DNA of 64,000 nt from Cupriavidus malaysiensis (GCF_001854325.1 NZ_CP017754.1:1426001-1490000); one strand, 5' to 3'; positions 9,828 through 25,751 are shown, counted from the stretch's first letter. Notes: generated from the sequence alone by a model not told the origin. Program-made: numbers and translations.

Positions 9828-10376
9828 ATGACCAAGACCTCGCTTGCCGGATCGCGCTACAGCGGCCCGGCCATCTTCTTCCACTGGGCGGTCTTCCTGC
9901 TGGTGGCGGCGGCCTATGCGGCTATCGAGCTGAAGGGCTTCACCCCGCGCGGCAGCGCCGCGCGCGCGTTGGCGATGGGCACGCACGAATGGGCCGGGGT
10001 GCTGGTGCTGGTGCTGGCCGTGCCCCGCCTGCTGTGGCGCCTGGTGCGCGGCGCGCCCGCGCCGGAAGAGGGATCGCGCTGGATGCAGCTGCTGGCGGGC
10101 GCCATGCACCTGCTGCTCTATCTGTTCATCTTCATCCAGCCGCTGCTGGGCCTGCTGACCCTGGCGGCGGCCGGCCATCCGCTGGCCGTGCCCGGCACCG
10201 GGCTGGAGCTGGCGCTGGCGGCGCCGGACGACGGCCTCAAGGACCTGTTCGAGGAACTGCACGAGACCATCGGCAGCGCCTTCTACGCGGTGATCGGCCT
10301 GCATGCGGTGGCGGCGCTGTTCCACCACTACATGCTGGGCGACAACACGCTGCGGCGCATGTGGCGCCAGCGCTAG
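9828..10376 (+). CDS. Cytochrome b561 family protein
   Basis: Inner-membrane di-heme b-type cytochrome of 182 residues with four predicted transmembrane helices, probably passing electrons from quinol or acting in superoxide:quinone chemistry. Candidate heme-ligand histidines lie in helix 1 (IFFHWAVF, H19), helix 2 (GTHEWAGV, H53) and helix 4 (ELHETIGS, GLHAVAALFHHY). The length and the spacing of these histidines match the YodB/CybB family. It stands alone between ppa and a convergent acetyltransferase gene. Confidence 0.9.
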   Translation: MTKTSLAGSRYSGPAIFFHWAVFLLVAAAYAAIELKGFTPRGSAARALAMGTHEWAGVLVLVLAVPRLLWRLVRGAPAPEEGSRWMQLLAGAMHLLLYLFIFIQPLLGLLTLAAAGHPLAVPGTGLELALAAPDDGLKDLFEELHETIGSAFYAVIGLHAVAALFHHYMLGDNTLRRMWRQR

Positions 10377-10413
10377 CCCCGGCGCGCGGCGCGGGCCGCG
10401 GCCGGCGGCCGGC

Positions 10414-11664
10414 TCAGGTGCGGGCGAAGGGATTGCGCTCGTTGAGCTCGTCGAGGTAGGCGCCGATGCCCTGGCGCTCCTGCGCCAGGAAGCGCTCCAC
10501 CGCATCGGCGAAGGCCGGGTGCGCCAGCCAGTGCGCGGACTGCGTCGCCACCGGCAGGAAGCCGCGCGCCATCTTGTGCTCGCCCTGCGCGCCGCCCTCG
10601 AAGGTGCGGATGCCATGGGCGATGCAGAACTCCAGCGGCTGGTAGTAGGACGCCTCGAAGTGCAGGCAGGGATGGTGCTCGAGCGCGCCCCAGTAGCGCC
10701 CGTACAGGGTGCTGATGGCCGGGGCGTCGTCGTAGACCAGCAGGGCGCTGGCGATCGGGCTTCCGGCCCGCTCGGCCACCACCAGCAGCAGGTTGCCCGG
10801 CATGGACGCGCCGATGCGGCGGAAGAAGTCCAGGTTCAGGTAGGGCGAGGAATGGTGCTCGCGGTAGGTCTGGCGATAGCAGCGGTGGAAGAAGCGCCAG
10901 TCTTCGTCGCTGATCTCGGCGCCACGCAGGTGGCGGAAGCCGATGCCGGCCTCGGCGACGCGCCGCCGCTCGGCGCGGATGTTCTTGCGCTTCTTCTGCG
11001 ACAGCGTGGCGAGAAAGGCCTCGAAGTCGGCGTAGCCGGGATTGGTCCAGTGGAACTGCACGCCCTGGCGCAGCATCATGCCGGCCTCGGCCATCCAGCC
11101 CGCCTCCTGCGGCGTGGGGAACAGCACATGCAGCGAGGACATGCCGCTCTGCTCGGCCAAGGCCAGCGCATGCGCCAGCAGCTGGCGCGCGGCGTGTTCG
11201 TCGGCCGCCAGCAGGCGGCTGCCTTGCACCGGGGTGAAGGGCACTGCCGACAACCATTTCGGGTAATAGCGCAGGCCGTGCCGCTGGTAGGCGTCGGCCC
11301 AGGCCCAGTCGAACACGTACTCGCCGTAGGAGTGTGCCTTCGCATACAGGGGCATGGCGGCCGCCAGGCGCTCGCCGCCAGGTTCGGCGGCCCACAGTGT
11401 CAGGTAGCGCGGCGACCAGCCGCTGTCGTCGCCGGCGCTGCCGCTGGCGTGCAGCGCGTGCAGGAAGGCGTGGCGCAGGAAGGGGTTGGCGCCCGGGCGC
11501 GCGTCCACCAGGGCATCCCAGGCCGCCGCGTCGATATCGGCCAGCCCTTCGGCGATGCGGGCCTCGTAGCGGCGCTCCGCCTGGCCAGCGCAGCCGCCCG
11601 CCGGGTGGTCGTCATGGGTGCTGCTGCCGCGCCGTGCCTCCGGCTTGCAAGGTTCCGCCCGCAT
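10414..11664 (-). CDS. GNAT/FemAB-like N-acetyltransferase (COG3146 family)
   Basis: Soluble protein of 416 residues resembling the family annotated as peptidogalycan biosynthesis/recognition proteins (FemAB-like GNAT fold). Diagnostic segments are [16 protein letters not shown] near the N-terminus, [28 protein letters not shown] in two adjacent parts in the middle, and the late [13 protein letters not shown] motif. The substrate is not established for this family. The start is the furthest upstream ATG; its ribosome binding site is weak, so the first 20 to 35 residues are uncertain. Confidence 0.8.
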   Translation of the reverse strand: MRAEPCKPEARRGSSTHDDHPAGGCAGQAERRYEARIAEGLADIDAAAWDALVDARPGANPFLRHAFLHALHASGSAGDDSGWSPRYLTLWAAEPGGERLAAAMPLYAKAHSYGEYVFDWAWADAYQRHGLRYYPKWLSAVPFTPVQGSRLLAADEHAARQLLAHALALAEQSGMSSLHVLFPTPQEAGWMAEAGMMLRQGVQFHWTNPGYADFEAFLATLSQKKRKNIRAERRRVAEAGIGFRHLRGAEISDEDWRFFHRCYRQTYREHHSSPYLNLDFFRRIGASMPGNLLLVVAERAGSPIASALLVYDDAPAISTLYGRYWGALEHHPCLHFEASYYQPLEFCIAHGIRTFEGGAQGEHKMARGFLPVATQSAHWLAHPAFADAVERFLAQERQGIGAYLDELNERNPFART

Positions 11665-11790
11665 TGCGCTTCGATCCGCTCCAGTTGCGCCCCGCCTGGC
11701 CTGCCGCCGGCGCTCGGCCGCGGCGTCCCGGGTACCGGGCGAGTCTACCGGAAAGGCCGCCGCGGCGCAGCGCGGCGGCCGGGGCCGTCG

Positions 11791-11796
11791 TAAAAT
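11791..11796 (+). promoter_or_regulatory. Candidate -10 element of nadE
   Basis: TAAAAT 66 bp before the nadE start, in an otherwise GC-rich stretch. Confidence 0.35.
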
Positions 11797-11861
11797 GCCG
11801 GGGTCGACCCGGCATCACGCACTCGCCACGGCCGCGGCCCCACGGTATCCAAAGGCATCAC

Positions 11862-13934
<2,073 letters not shown>

Positions 13935-14004
13935 ACGACGGGCTGAACGGCGGTGTCGGCGGCCTGTGCGGCGCCGCCTTGCCAAGGATGTCAGGGTTTC
14001 GGGC

Positions 14005-14010
14005 TAGAAT
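14005..14010 (+). promoter_or_regulatory. Candidate -10 element of glnB
   Basis: TAGAAT 35 bp before the glnB start, with TTGCCA 20 bp further upstream (13979-13984), slightly long spacing. Confidence 0.4.
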
Positions 14011-14033
14011 CTGGCATTCGCTAATGACCATAA

Positions 14034-14384
<351 letters not shown>

Positions 14385-14411
14385 CGCCGCCGCGCGGCGG
14401 CGGCGCCGGGT

Positions 14412-15065
14412 TCAGCCCGGCAGCCTCCAGCCGCGCCAGACCGAGACCAGGCGCGTGGCCGTGGTGGTCAGCGCGCCGGCCAGCAGGGCCGCTTCCTGTT
14501 GCGCGTCCAGCCAGGTCAGGCCGAGGTAGACCCAGCAGCCGGCGAAGGCGCAGGTGGCATAGGGCACCCGGTCACGCAGGATCATCGGCATCTCGTTACA
14601 TAGCACGTCGCGCACCACGCCGCCGAACACCGACGAGATGATGCCCATCATGACCGCCACGAAGGCCGGCATCTGCGCCACCAGCGCGAGCGAGGTGCCG
14701 GTCACGGCGAACAGGCCCAGCCCGATCGCATCGGCCACCAGCATGGTGCGCTCCGACGCCACGCGGCTCACCACGCGGAACACCACCGACGCGCCGATCG
14801 ACATCGCGAAGATCAGGATCACATAGCCTTCGTGCTCGACCCAGTAGAAGGGACGGCGGTCGAGCAGCACGTCGCGCACCGTGCCGCCGCCGAAGGCGGT
14901 GGCGAATGCCACCACGAAGGTGCCGACCGCGTCGAAGCGCTGCTTGCGCGCATCGACGACGCCCGCCACCGCGAAGGACAGCACGCCGATCACTTCCATC
15001 ACGTGGAGGATCAGCGGCAGCCGGCCGAACAGCGCATCGAAGTGCGGAGAAAGGATGGGGGCCAA
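14412..15065 (-). CDS. TRIC/YadS-type (UPF0126) membrane protein
   Basis: Inner-membrane protein with about seven hydrophobic segments. It contains two copies of the family repeat, each with a GGG(T/V)VRDVL motif (FGGGTVRDVLLDRRPFYW and FGGVVRDVLCNEMP). Bacterial members form trimeric monovalent-cation channels; some are annotated as glycine transporters. The longest frame starts at a TTG (15065) without a clear ribosome binding site. An ATG at 14999 would drop 22 residues and start just before the first helix, so the start is unsettled. Confidence 0.85.
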   Translation of the reverse strand: MAPILSPHFDALFGRLPLILHVMEVIGVLSFAVAGVVDARKQRFDAVGTFVVAFATAFGGGTVRDVLLDRRPFYWVEHEGYVILIFAMSIGASVVFRVVSRVASERTMLVADAIGLGLFAVTGTSLALVAQMPAFVAVMMGIISSVFGGVVRDVLCNEMPMILRDRVPYATCAFAGCWVYLGLTWLDAQQEAALLAGALTTTATRLVSVWRGWRLPG

Positions 15066-15123
15066 GTGCGCTCGCGGTCGGAGTGGGGCGGGGACGCCGG
15101 GCGGCGGCTCAGGTGCGCGGCCC

Positions 15124-15795
15124 TCAGGCGCGCGGCTGGCGCAGCAGCACCATCAGCGCGCCGGCGCCACCCTCGGCGCCGCGGGCCTGCACGAAGGCGA
15201 TCACTTCCTCCTTCTGCACCAGCCAGCTGCGCACCTTGCCCTTGAGCACCGGCAGCTTGTCGGGCGAGCCGTTGCCCTTGCCGTGGATCACGCGCACGCA
15301 GCGCACGCCGCGCCGTACCGCGCGGCGCAGGAACTCGGACAGCGCCTCGCGCGCCTCTTCGCTGCGCAGGCCGTGCAGGTCGAGCTTGTCCTGCGGCACC
15401 CATTCGCCGCGCCGCAGCTTCTTGACCACGTCCATGCCGATACCGGGGCGGCGGAAGGAGAGGCTCTCATCGGTGTCCAGCAGGCTCTCGACGTCGAATT
15501 CGTCGGACAGCGAGGCCGCCAGCGTTTCCTGGTCGTTGCGCAGTGTCTGCACCGGCAGCGGCGAGGGCTTGCCCGCGGCGGGCTCGATCCGGTTGCGGTC
15601 GCGCAGCGCGCTGACCTGGCCCACCGAACTGCGGAACACGTCCGCTTCCTCGCGTGCGCGCTGCGCGGCCTGTTCGGCCGCCAGGCGTTCGGCTTCGCGG
15701 CGTTCGGTCTCGTCCTTGAGCCGCTCGCGCAGCTTGCCGAGGTCGGCCAGGCCGAGGCGGGATGGGGCGTTGTCGGGTTTGGCGCCGTGCTTCAT
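15124..15795 (-). CDS. Smr-domain protein
   Basis: 223 residues. The N-terminal half is highly charged and probably coiled coil (about 15-60, rich in Arg/Glu/Ala). The C-terminal Smr domain (about 135-215) has the LDLHGL motif followed by RVIHGKGNGS, the two conserved histidine motifs of this nuclease-like domain. Stand-alone Smr proteins of this type (YdaL/SmrA-like, SmrB) are linked to nucleic-acid cleavage, including mRNA cleavage at collided ribosomes. The exact role of this member is inferred only from the domain. It lies downstream of the trxB terminator on the same strand and ends 58 bp before the TRIC gene. Confidence 0.88.
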   Translation of the reverse strand: MKHGAKPDNAPSRLGLADLGKLRERLKDETERREAERLAAEQAAQRAREEADVFRSSVGQVSALRDRNRIEPAAGKPSPLPVQTLRNDQETLAASLSDEFDVESLLDTDESLSFRRPGIGMDVVKKLRRGEWVPQDKLDLHGLRSEEAREALSEFLRRAVRRGVRCVRVIHGKGNGSPDKLPVLKGKVRSWLVQKEEVIAFVQARGAEGGAGALMVLLRQPRA

Positions 15796-15884
15796 GGCTG
15801 TCTCCGTGGGGCAGGCGTCATTTTATAAGAAAGTCCGGCCGGGGCAGGGGGTAGGCGGGGCAAAGGCGATGCGCGGGATCACCT

Positions 15885-15923
15885 GTTACTCATGTCTCCG
15901 AACACCCGTTACCCATGTTTCCG
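15885..15923. repeat. Two 16-bp direct repeats, possible IS-end remnant
   Basis: GTTACTCATGTCTCCG at 15885-15900 and GTTACCCATGTTTCCG at 15908-15923, two mismatches, period 23 bp, in the gap between trxB and the Smr gene. Repeats of this kind recall the multiple repeats at ends of IS21-like elements, but there is no transposase nearby. Confidence 0.6.
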
Positions 15924-16014
15924 GTCTGAAGGCCGCCTGCGGGAGCGGGCGGGGCGGGCGCTTGCCCGGACGCAGCGGCAGGCCTCTTGCTCCAGCCGCC
16001 TGCCGCCAGAAAGC

Positions 16015-16048
16015 ACAAAGGGGTGCCGGTTCCCCGGCACCCCTTTGT
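16015..16048 (-). terminator. Hairpin terminator downstream of trxB
   Basis: Perfect 15-bp stem ACAAAGGGGTGCCGG with a 4-nt loop, 26 bp past the trxB stop codon. The A/T bases at the stem ends give a short U-rich tail on the minus strand; the T run is not long. Confidence 0.75.
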
Positions 16049-16073
16049 CCGCGTCGGCTGACGCGTGTGTGCT

Positions 16074-17066
<993 letters not shown>

Positions 17067-17077
17067 TCAAAAGCGAC

Positions 17078-17083
17078 ATTATA
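17078..17083 (-). promoter_or_regulatory. Candidate -10 element of trxB
   Basis: TATAAT on the minus strand, 56 bp before the trxB start. Confidence 0.5.
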
Positions 17084-17144
17084 AGTGGAGGCGCGTTTGC
17101 CCACTGTTGCAATTTCCAATGGGAGCGATAGTGCGCACCAAGGT

Positions 17145-17150
17145 TAAAAT
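17145..17150 (+). promoter_or_regulatory. Candidate -10 element of ftsK
   Basis: TAAAAT 40 bp before the chosen ftsK ATG. Its position argues against starts further upstream. Confidence 0.45.
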
Positions 17151-17190
17151 GCCCGGCATCCCGAATTTTTTTCAACCCCACCAATCGCGC

Positions 17191-19518
17191 ATGGCTCGAG
17201 CCACTCCCACCACCCGTACCGATCCATCCGCGCTGCCCTCCCGTATCGGCAAGCTGCTGGGCGAAGTGCGCTGGTTCCTGCTGCTTGCGGTCACGCTCGC
17301 CTTCGTCTGCATGCTGGCGAGCTACAGCAAATCGGACCCGGGCTGGTCGCATGCCAACCAGGTCGCGGACGTCCACAACCTGGGCGGGCGCGTGGGCGCC
17401 TGGCTGGCCGACGTGCTGTTCTTCGTCTTTGGCTTTTCCGCCTACTGGTGGGCGGTGCTGCTGGTGCGGCGCTGCTGGCGCGGCTGGCGCGCGCTCTCCG
17501 AGGAACTGCCGCCGCCGCTGCCCGAGGCACGCCAGGGCGTGGTGGTCAGCTGGGTCGGCTTCGCGCTGACGCTGGTCTCCAGCATGGGGCTGGAAGCGAT
17601 CCGCATGTATCCGCTGCGCGCGGCGCTGCCGCGCGCGCCCGGCGGCGTGCTGGGCGACCTGCTGGGCGGCTGGATGCAGGTGGCGCTGGGCTTCACCGGC
17701 GCCACCCTGCTGCTGCTGATGCTGTTCGCCATCGGCCTGTCGCTGTTCTTCCATTTCTCCTGGCTGTCGGTGGCCGAGCACATCGGCGGCTTCGTCGAGG
17801 GCCTGTTCCTCGGCTTCAAGGCGCGCCGCGAGAGCAAGCAGGACCGCATCATCGGCGAGGCCGCCAAGGTGGAGCGCACCGAGACCGTCGAGGTGCAGCG
17901 CGTGAAGATCGAGGAGGCGGCGCCGGTGCAGATCGTGCGTCCGCAGGCGGTGCCCAAGCACGAGCGCGTCGAGCGCGAGAAGCAGCAGCCGCTGTTCGCC
18001 GACATCCACGACTCCGACCTGCCGCCGCTGGCACTGCTCGACCCGATCCCGCCGCACCAGGAAACCGTCAGCGCCGAGACGCTGGAATACACCTCGCGCC
18101 TGATCGAGAAGAAGCTCAAGGACTTCGGCGTCGAGGTCAAGGTGGTGGCGGCCTACCCGGGCCCGGTCATCACCCGCTACGAGATCGAACCGGCCACCGG
18201 CGTCAAGGGCAGCCAGGTGGTCAACCTGGCCAAGGACCTGGCGCGCGCGCTGTCGCTGGTGTCGATCCGCGTGGTCGAGACCATCCCCGGCAAGAACTGC
18301 ATGGGCCTGGAGCTGCCCAACCCGAAGCGCCAGGCGGTGCGGCTGTCCGAGATCCTCGGTTCGCAGGTCTACAACGAGAGCGCCTCGCAGCTCACGCTGG
18401 CGCTGGGCAAGGACATCGCCGGCAAGCCGGTGGTGGCCGACCTGGCGCGCATGCCCCACTGCATGGTGGCCGGCACCACCGGCTCGGGCAAGTCGGTCGG
18501 CATCAATGCCATGATCCTGTCGCTGCTGTACAAGGCCAAGGCGGATGCGGTGCGGCTGATCCTGATCGACCCCAAGATGCTGGAGATGAGCGTCTACGAG
18601 GGCATTCCCCACCTGCTGTGCCCGGTCGTGACCGATATGCGGCAGGCCGGCAACGCGCTCAACTGGGCGGTGGGCGAGATGGAGCGCCGCTACAAGCTGA
18701 TGAGCAAGCTGGGCGTGCGCAACCTGGCCGGCTACAACAAGAAGATCGACGAGGCGGCCGCGCGCGAGGAAAAGATCCCCAATCCCTTCAGCCTGACCCC
18801 GGACGCGCCCGAGCCGCTGGAGAAACTGCCGGTCATCGTGATCGTCATCGATGAGCTGGCCGACCTGATGATGGTGGTCGGCAAGAAGGTCGAAGAGCTG
18901 ATCGCGCGCATCGCGCAGAAGGCACGCGCGGCCGGCCTGCATCTGGTGCTGGCGACGCAGCGTCCGTCGGTCGACGTCATCACCGGCCTGATCAAGGCCA
19001 ACGTGCCGACCCGCATCGCCTTCCAGGTCAGCAGCAAGATCGACTCGCGCACCATTCTCGACCAGCAGGGCGCGGAAGCGCTGCTGGGCATGGGCGATAT
19101 GCTCTACCTCGCGCCCGGCACCGGCCTGCCGGTGCGCGTGCACGGTGCCTTCGTCTCCGATGACGAGGTGCATCGCGTGGTCGAGAAGCTCAAGGAAGCG
19201 GGCGAGCCCAACTACATCGAGGGCATCCTCGAGGGCGGACTGGCCGAGGAGGGCGGTGGCGACGGGATGGGCGGCGGCGCGGGCATCGCCGGTGGCGGTG
19301 GCGGCGAGGCCGACCCCCTGTACGACCAGGCCGTCGAGGTGGTGCTGAAGAACCGGCGCGCCTCGATCTCGCTGGTGCAGCGCCACCTGCGCATCGGCTA
19401 CAACCGCGCCGCGCGGCTGCTGGAGGACATGGAGAAGGCCGGTCTGGTGTCCGCCATGTCCGGCAACGGCAACCGCGACATCCTGGCCCAGGGCGGGGGC
19501 GCGCGCGAAGAGGAGTGA
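17191..19518 (+). CDS. ftsK: DNA translocase FtsK
   Basis: Septum-localised DNA pump that clears chromosome termini and activates XerCD at dif. The protein has 775 residues. It has four N-terminal transmembrane helices (about 20-190), a short charged linker, the alpha and beta motor domains with Walker A GTTGSGKS at 428-435 and Walker [11 protein letters not shown], and a C-terminal gamma winged-helix domain ([20 protein letters not shown]) that reads KOPS. A Gly-rich linker ([18 protein letters not shown] in part) separates motor and gamma. The linker between membrane and motor is much shorter than in E. coli FtsK, as in many SpoIIIE-like forms. The ATG at 17191 sits 40 bp after a -10 box. 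It is followed by lolA, the common proteobacterial order. Confidence 0.95.
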   Translation: MARATPTTRTDPSALPSRIGKLLGEVRWFLLLAVTLAFVCMLASYSKSDPGWSHANQVADVHNLGGRVGAWLADVLFFVFGFSAYWWAVLLVRRCWRGWRALSEELPPPLPEARQGVVVSWVGFALTLVSSMGLEAIRMYPLRAALPRAPGGVLGDLLGGWMQVALGFTGATLLLLMLFAIGLSLFFHFSWLSVAEHIGGFVEGLFLGFKARRESKQDRIIGEAAKVERTETVEVQRVKIEEAAPVQIVRPQAVPKHERVEREKQQPLFADIHDSDLPPLALLDPIPPHQETVSAETLEYTSRLIEKKLKDFGVEVKVVAAYPGPVITRYEIEPATGVKGSQVVNLAKDLARALSLVSIRVVETIPGKNCMGLELPNPKRQAVRLSEILGSQVYNESASQLTLALGKDIAGKPVVADLARMPHCMVAGTTGSGKSVGINAMILSLLYKAKADAVRLILIDPKMLEMSVYEGIPHLLCPVVTDMRQAGNALNWAVGEMERRYKLMSKLGVRNLAGYNKKIDEAAAREEKIPNPFSLTPDAPEPLEKLPVIVIVIDELADLMMVVGKKVEELIARIAQKARAAGLHLVLATQRPSVDVITGLIKANVPTRIAFQVSSKIDSRTILDQQGAEALLGMGDMLYLAPGTGLPVRVHGAFVSDDEVHRVVEKLKEAGEPNYIEGILEGGLAEEGGGDGMGGGAGIAGGGGGEADPLYDQAVEVVLKNRRASISLVQRHLRIGYNRAARLLEDMEKAGLVSAMSGNGNRDILAQGGGAREEE

Positions 19519-19667
19519 ACGCCGCACGCGTAACGCGTAACATCGGCTTACTTCTCTGCCGGAATCCCTCCCGCGAGACCGGCTCTAAGCACACAGGCGG
19601 CCCGCAGGCAACATGCCGGCGCGGCGCCGCCGCTCAGGTAAACCGAAGAACGCAAGGAAGCAACCTC

Positions 19668-20327
19668 ATGCACATCAGGAGTTTTGCGCCGGCACGGCGC
19701 CAGCTCGCACGGACCGGCGTCCTGCTGGCCCTGCTGGCCTCGGGCCTGACGGCCGCGCATGCCGCCGCCACCGACCAGTTGCAGGCCTTCGTCACCACTG
19801 TCAAGACTGCGCGCGGGGAGTTCACGCAGCGCCAGGTCAAGGGGCAGGGCGATACGCTCAAGGTGACCGGCAACTCGAGCGGCAGCTTCGCCTTCTCGCG
19901 GCCGGGCAAGTTCACCTGGCGCTACGAGAAGCCCTATGAGCAATTGCTGCAGGCGGACGGCCAGACCCTCTACATCTACGACAAGGACCTGAACCAGGTC
20001 ACCGAGCGCAAGCTCGATGGCGCGCTCGGTTCCAGTCCGGCCGCCATCCTGTTCGGCAGCAACGATCTCGAGAAGAATTTCGTGGTCAGGAACGGCGCCA
20101 CGCGTGACGGCATCGAGTGGCTGGAACTGACGCCCAAGTCCAAGGACACGCAGTTCGAGCGTATCGGCATCGGCTTCAAGGGCGGCAACCTGGCGGCCAT
20201 GGAGTTGCGCGATGCCTTCGGCAACACCACGCTGCTGAGCTTCACCGCGATGCAGAAGAACCCGGCACTGCCGGCCGATACGTTCCGCTTCACGGTGCCC
20301 AAGGGTGCCGACGTGATGAAACAGTGA
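19668..20327 (+). CDS. lolA: Outer-membrane lipoprotein carrier protein LolA
   Basis: Periplasmic chaperone that carries lipoproteins from the LolCDE ABC transporter to LolB. It has 219 residues with a cleavable signal peptide (basic start, hydrophobic [12 protein letters not shown], cleavage near AHA-A). The mature part shows the LolA features [34 protein letters not shown] and [12 protein letters not shown]. An AAGGAAG ribosome binding site precedes the ATG. It lies downstream of ftsK and 8 bp before a small lipoprotein gene. Confidence 0.95.
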   Translation: MHIRSFAPARRQLARTGVLLALLASGLTAAHAAATDQLQAFVTTVKTARGEFTQRQVKGQGDTLKVTGNSSGSFAFSRPGKFTWRYEKPYEQLLQADGQTLYIYDKDLNQVTERKLDGALGSSPAAILFGSNDLEKNFVVRNGATRDGIEWLELTPKSKDTQFERIGIGFKGGNLAAMELRDAFGNTTLLSFTAMQKNPALPADTFRFTVPKGADVMKQ

Positions 20328-20335
20328 GGACCGGC

Positions 20336-20737
20336 ATGCGAGTGAACGCCTTCTGCAGCCTGCCCCGCCTGGCTGTCGCCGCGCTGCTGGCGGCCGGGCT
20401 GGCGGCCTGCGCGGCGCCGGGATCCGGCGCGCGCCAGTTCGACGTCGATGCCTTCCTGGGGGCGCCCGACATGGCCTTGCCCGAGGTGCTGGCCAACCGC
20501 GATTTCCTCGCCGCGACCAAGGCGCCAGTGGCTGATTGCGCCGCCATGCTGCAGTCGGCCAGCAGCGGCGTGCTCGAGAGCCTGGGCGGCGGGCGCGCAC
20601 CGGCCTGGCTGCTTCACCCCGCCGGCGATGCCGCGCGGGTCTGGCTGGTGCTGGGCCAGGCCGACGGCTCGCGCAGCTGCCACGGGCCGCTGCCCGCCGC
20701 GCCGATGCGCGTGCTTGCGGAGCGGGCCAGGCGCTAG
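20336..20737 (+). CDS. Small putative lipoprotein
   Basis: 133 residues, not recognised. The N-terminus is a lipoprotein signal: basic start, hydrophobic AVAALLAAGLAAC with lipobox LAAC (Cys at about 25). The remainder is short and Ala/Leu-rich with two further cysteines and no familiar motif. The ATG is preceded by GAGGA and lies 8 bp after the lolA stop, so it is probably translated from the same mRNA. A lipoprotein next to the lipoprotein carrier is suggestive, but no function follows from that. Confidence 0.65.
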   Translation: MRVNAFCSLPRLAVAALLAAGLAACAAPGSGARQFDVDAFLGAPDMALPEVLANRDFLAATKAPVADCAAMLQSASSGVLESLGGGRAPAWLLHPAGDAARVWLVLGQADGSRSCHGPLPAAPMRVLAERARR

Positions 20738-20758
20738 CCGGCGGACGGCCGGTCCGGT

Positions 20759-21442
20759 TCAGCCCGGCGAGGTCTTGGTCTTGGCCGCCGAATTGATGCG
20801 CAGCACGCCCTCGGGCGGTGGCAGCGGGCGGTAGGTCAGCCGCACGCTGCTGTCCAGGCGCCGCGCGGCCGTGCGGCGGTTCGTTTCCCGCCGGACCATA
20901 TTGTTGTGGCCGACCGTGCCTTTGGCATAGCCTGCGGCCCCGGCCAGTCCCAGCCTGCGGTTGGCCTCCGCGGCGCTCTTCTTCAACAGTGCGTCAAGGG
21001 CCGTGCGTGCCTTGACCTGGGCCTGGAGCAGGGCATCGTCGGGGAAGGCGCGCGCGCGCGCCGCGTCCTGCGGCAACTGCGTCCGGCCGGCCAGGCGGCG
21101 CAGCGCGGCACGGAGTTCGGCGCCGTCGAACTGGCCCTCGGCGACCACCCAGGCCGCGTCATGGCGCAACCAGGGTTCGGCATCGGCCAGGCGGCGCAGC
21201 AGGGCCGGCAACAGGTTAGGGCAGGCAAAGCAGCGTGCGCGCCGCACCGCGTTCAGGGCGACGCGGCGCACCTGGGCATGCTCGTGATCCATCAGGTCCG
21301 CCACCACGCGCTCCGCTGCATGCGGGCGATGCATCATTTCGGCGAGCTGGCCGGCCAGCGCGATCTCGTCGACAGCGGTCATGCGGTTGCGGCCCGTCAG
21401 CCGGGAAATCTTGAACAGCAACATGCGGTAGGACAGCAGCAT
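20759..21442 (-). CDS. HEAT-repeat-like protein of unknown function
   Basis: 227 residues. The middle section has alpha-helical repeats resembling HEAT repeats (DHEHAQVRRVALNAVRRARC and DAEPWLRHDAAWVVAEGQFD), a pattern seen in protein-binding scaffolds. The C-terminal part is basic and low in recognisable motifs. The ATG at 21442 (MLLSYRMLLF) is preferred to a TTG 54 bp further upstream. It converges with the lolA operon. I cannot name a function. Confidence 0.6.
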   Translation of the reverse strand: MLLSYRMLLFKISRLTGRNRMTAVDEIALAGQLAEMMHRPHAAERVVADLMDHEHAQVRRVALNAVRRARCFACPNLLPALLRRLADAEPWLRHDAAWVVAEGQFDGAELRAALRRLAGRTQLPQDAARARAFPDDALLQAQVKARTALDALLKKSAAEANRRLGLAGAAGYAKGTVGHNNMVRRETNRRTAARRLDSSVRLTYRPLPPPEGVLRINSAAKTKTSPG

Positions 21443-21594
21443 AGGGGTCTCTGGCAACAGGGCGGCATGGCGCCGGCTCGCGCGCGCCGGCGTCAATGCA
21501 GGGCATCGGTAGTTCGTATATCGGCCGGGGCGCGGGATCCTGAAGGCGGTGCGGCATCACCTCGCCGCAAGCCGTGGCGGTGATGGCGACTCCC

Positions 21595-21600
21595 TATAAT
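21595..21600 (+). promoter_or_regulatory. Candidate -10 element upstream of the TRAP-type binding protein
   Basis: Perfect TATAAT 65 bp before the gene start. No clear -35 hexamer. Confidence 0.5.
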
Positions 21601-21665
21601 GCGGTGCGGCCCGGGCCTGCGGGCTGCCCCTTCCACCCAGGCTCGAACAACGCTAGGACCGTGAC

Positions 21666-22778
21666 ATGCTTCGTCTCGCCGTGTGCGACGTCTTGCTTTC
21701 CCGCCTCCTCCGGCGGGCCTGCGGACGGCCGTTGCCGCTGGTGCTGGCGCTGTTGTCGATGACGCCGTTCGTGCCGGCGCGGGCGCAGCCCGCGTCGGCA
21801 CCGGCGCCGGCCGCTTCGGCCGCTTCGGCCGCGGCAAGCGCGCCTGCGCCGGTGACCTGGCGCATGACGACGGAAGCACCGGCCGCCGGCATGGCCGGCG
21901 AGGGACTGTCGACCTTTGCCGAGGAGATGAAGGCGCGCTCGGGCGGGACGCTGCTGGTGGCGCCCGCCTTCGAGGCCGGCGTGGACGCCCGCCCGCTGCC
22001 GCCACCCGCGGCGACAGCGGCGAGGGACGCGCGCGGCGACGGCGGCGACATCCCGGCCGAAGCACTGGGCCAGCTCGATCCTCTGTTCCAGCTGCCCTCG
22101 CTGCCCTTCATCGCGACCTCGCTGGAGTCGGCGCGGCGCCTGGCCGGGCTGGCGCGCGCCGACTACGCACGCGCCTTGGCCGCGCAGGGGCAGCACCTGC
22201 TCTACATCACGCCGTGGCCGCCGACCGGGTTGTGGTCGCGTGCGCCGCTGGCCTCGCTGGCGGACCTGCGCGCGCTGACGGTGCGCACTGCCGACACGAT
22301 TTCGACCGGGCTGATCCGCACCGCCGGCGCACGTGCGGTCGAGCTGCCGCTGTCCGACACCATGCCCCGCCTGCGCGAGGGCTCTGTCAATGCGGTGCTG
22401 TGCTCCGGCGATGACGGCGCGGCGCGCAAGCTGTGGCGCTACCTGCCCAACTTCACCGCGATCGGCTATGCCATGCCGCTGTCCTTCACGACTGTCGGCA
22501 ATGCCAGTTATGCGGCCCTGACGCCGGCCCAGCGCGAGGTGGTCGATGCCGCCGCACAGGCCACCGAGCAGCGCCAGTGGGCGCGGCTGTCGACGCGCAT
22601 CGCCGAGAACGCGGCGCAGATGATGGCGAACGGCGTGACCGTGCGCGGCGAGGCGGAGCCGGGCGTGCGCGCGGCGCTGCGCGCGGCGGCTTCTGCGCCG
22701 GTGGCCGCCTGGCGCGCCCGCACCGGCAGGGCGGCCGGCGCCATCCTCGACGCCTTCGCCGCCAGCGGCGGCGACTAG
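21666..22778 (+). CDS. TRAP-type (DctP-like) periplasmic substrate-binding protein
   Basis: 370 residues. An N-terminal signal segment (about 20-40) is followed by an Ala/Ser/Pro linker and a DctP-like domain: VTWRMTTEAPAAGMAGEG, a central QHLLYITPWPPTGLWSR and PLASLADLRALTVRT, and the late SFTTVGNASYAALTPAQREVV. TRAP binding proteins deliver carboxylates to DctQ/DctM membrane partners, but no such genes are adjacent, so this is an orphan. The stretch around residues 100-115 is Pro/Ala/Asp-rich and less conserved in appearance, so the ligand site may be altered. It is transcribed from its own TATAAT promoter. Confidence 0.8.
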   Translation: MLRLAVCDVLLSRLLRRACGRPLPLVLALLSMTPFVPARAQPASAPAPAASAASAAASAPAPVTWRMTTEAPAAGMAGEGLSTFAEEMKARSGGTLLVAPAFEAGVDARPLPPPAATAARDARGDGGDIPAEALGQLDPLFQLPSLPFIATSLESARRLAGLARADYARALAAQGQHLLYITPWPPTGLWSRAPLASLADLRALTVRTADTISTGLIRTAGARAVELPLSDTMPRLREGSVNAVLCSGDDGAARKLWRYLPNFTAIGYAMPLSFTTVGNASYAALTPAQREVVDAAAQATEQRQWARLSTRIAENAAQMMANGVTVRGEAEPGVRAALRAAASAPVAAWRARTGRAAGAILDAFAASGGD

Positions 22779-22873
22779 GCAAGGCCGGCACGGCCGGCAA
22801 GGGCGGGGTGGCGCCGCGGATGGTCTACACTGTGAGGTCGCGCGCCGCACGCGGCGCGCCCCGATACCGAGGC

Positions 22874-25731
<2,858 letters not shown>

Positions 25732-25751
25732 AACTTTTTTGCGGAAGGGGC

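Noticed and set aside
15796..16073. Transposase gene or intact IS next to the GTTAC repeats
   Set aside because: The gap is only 278 bp, contains no plausible protein and no terminal inverted repeats.
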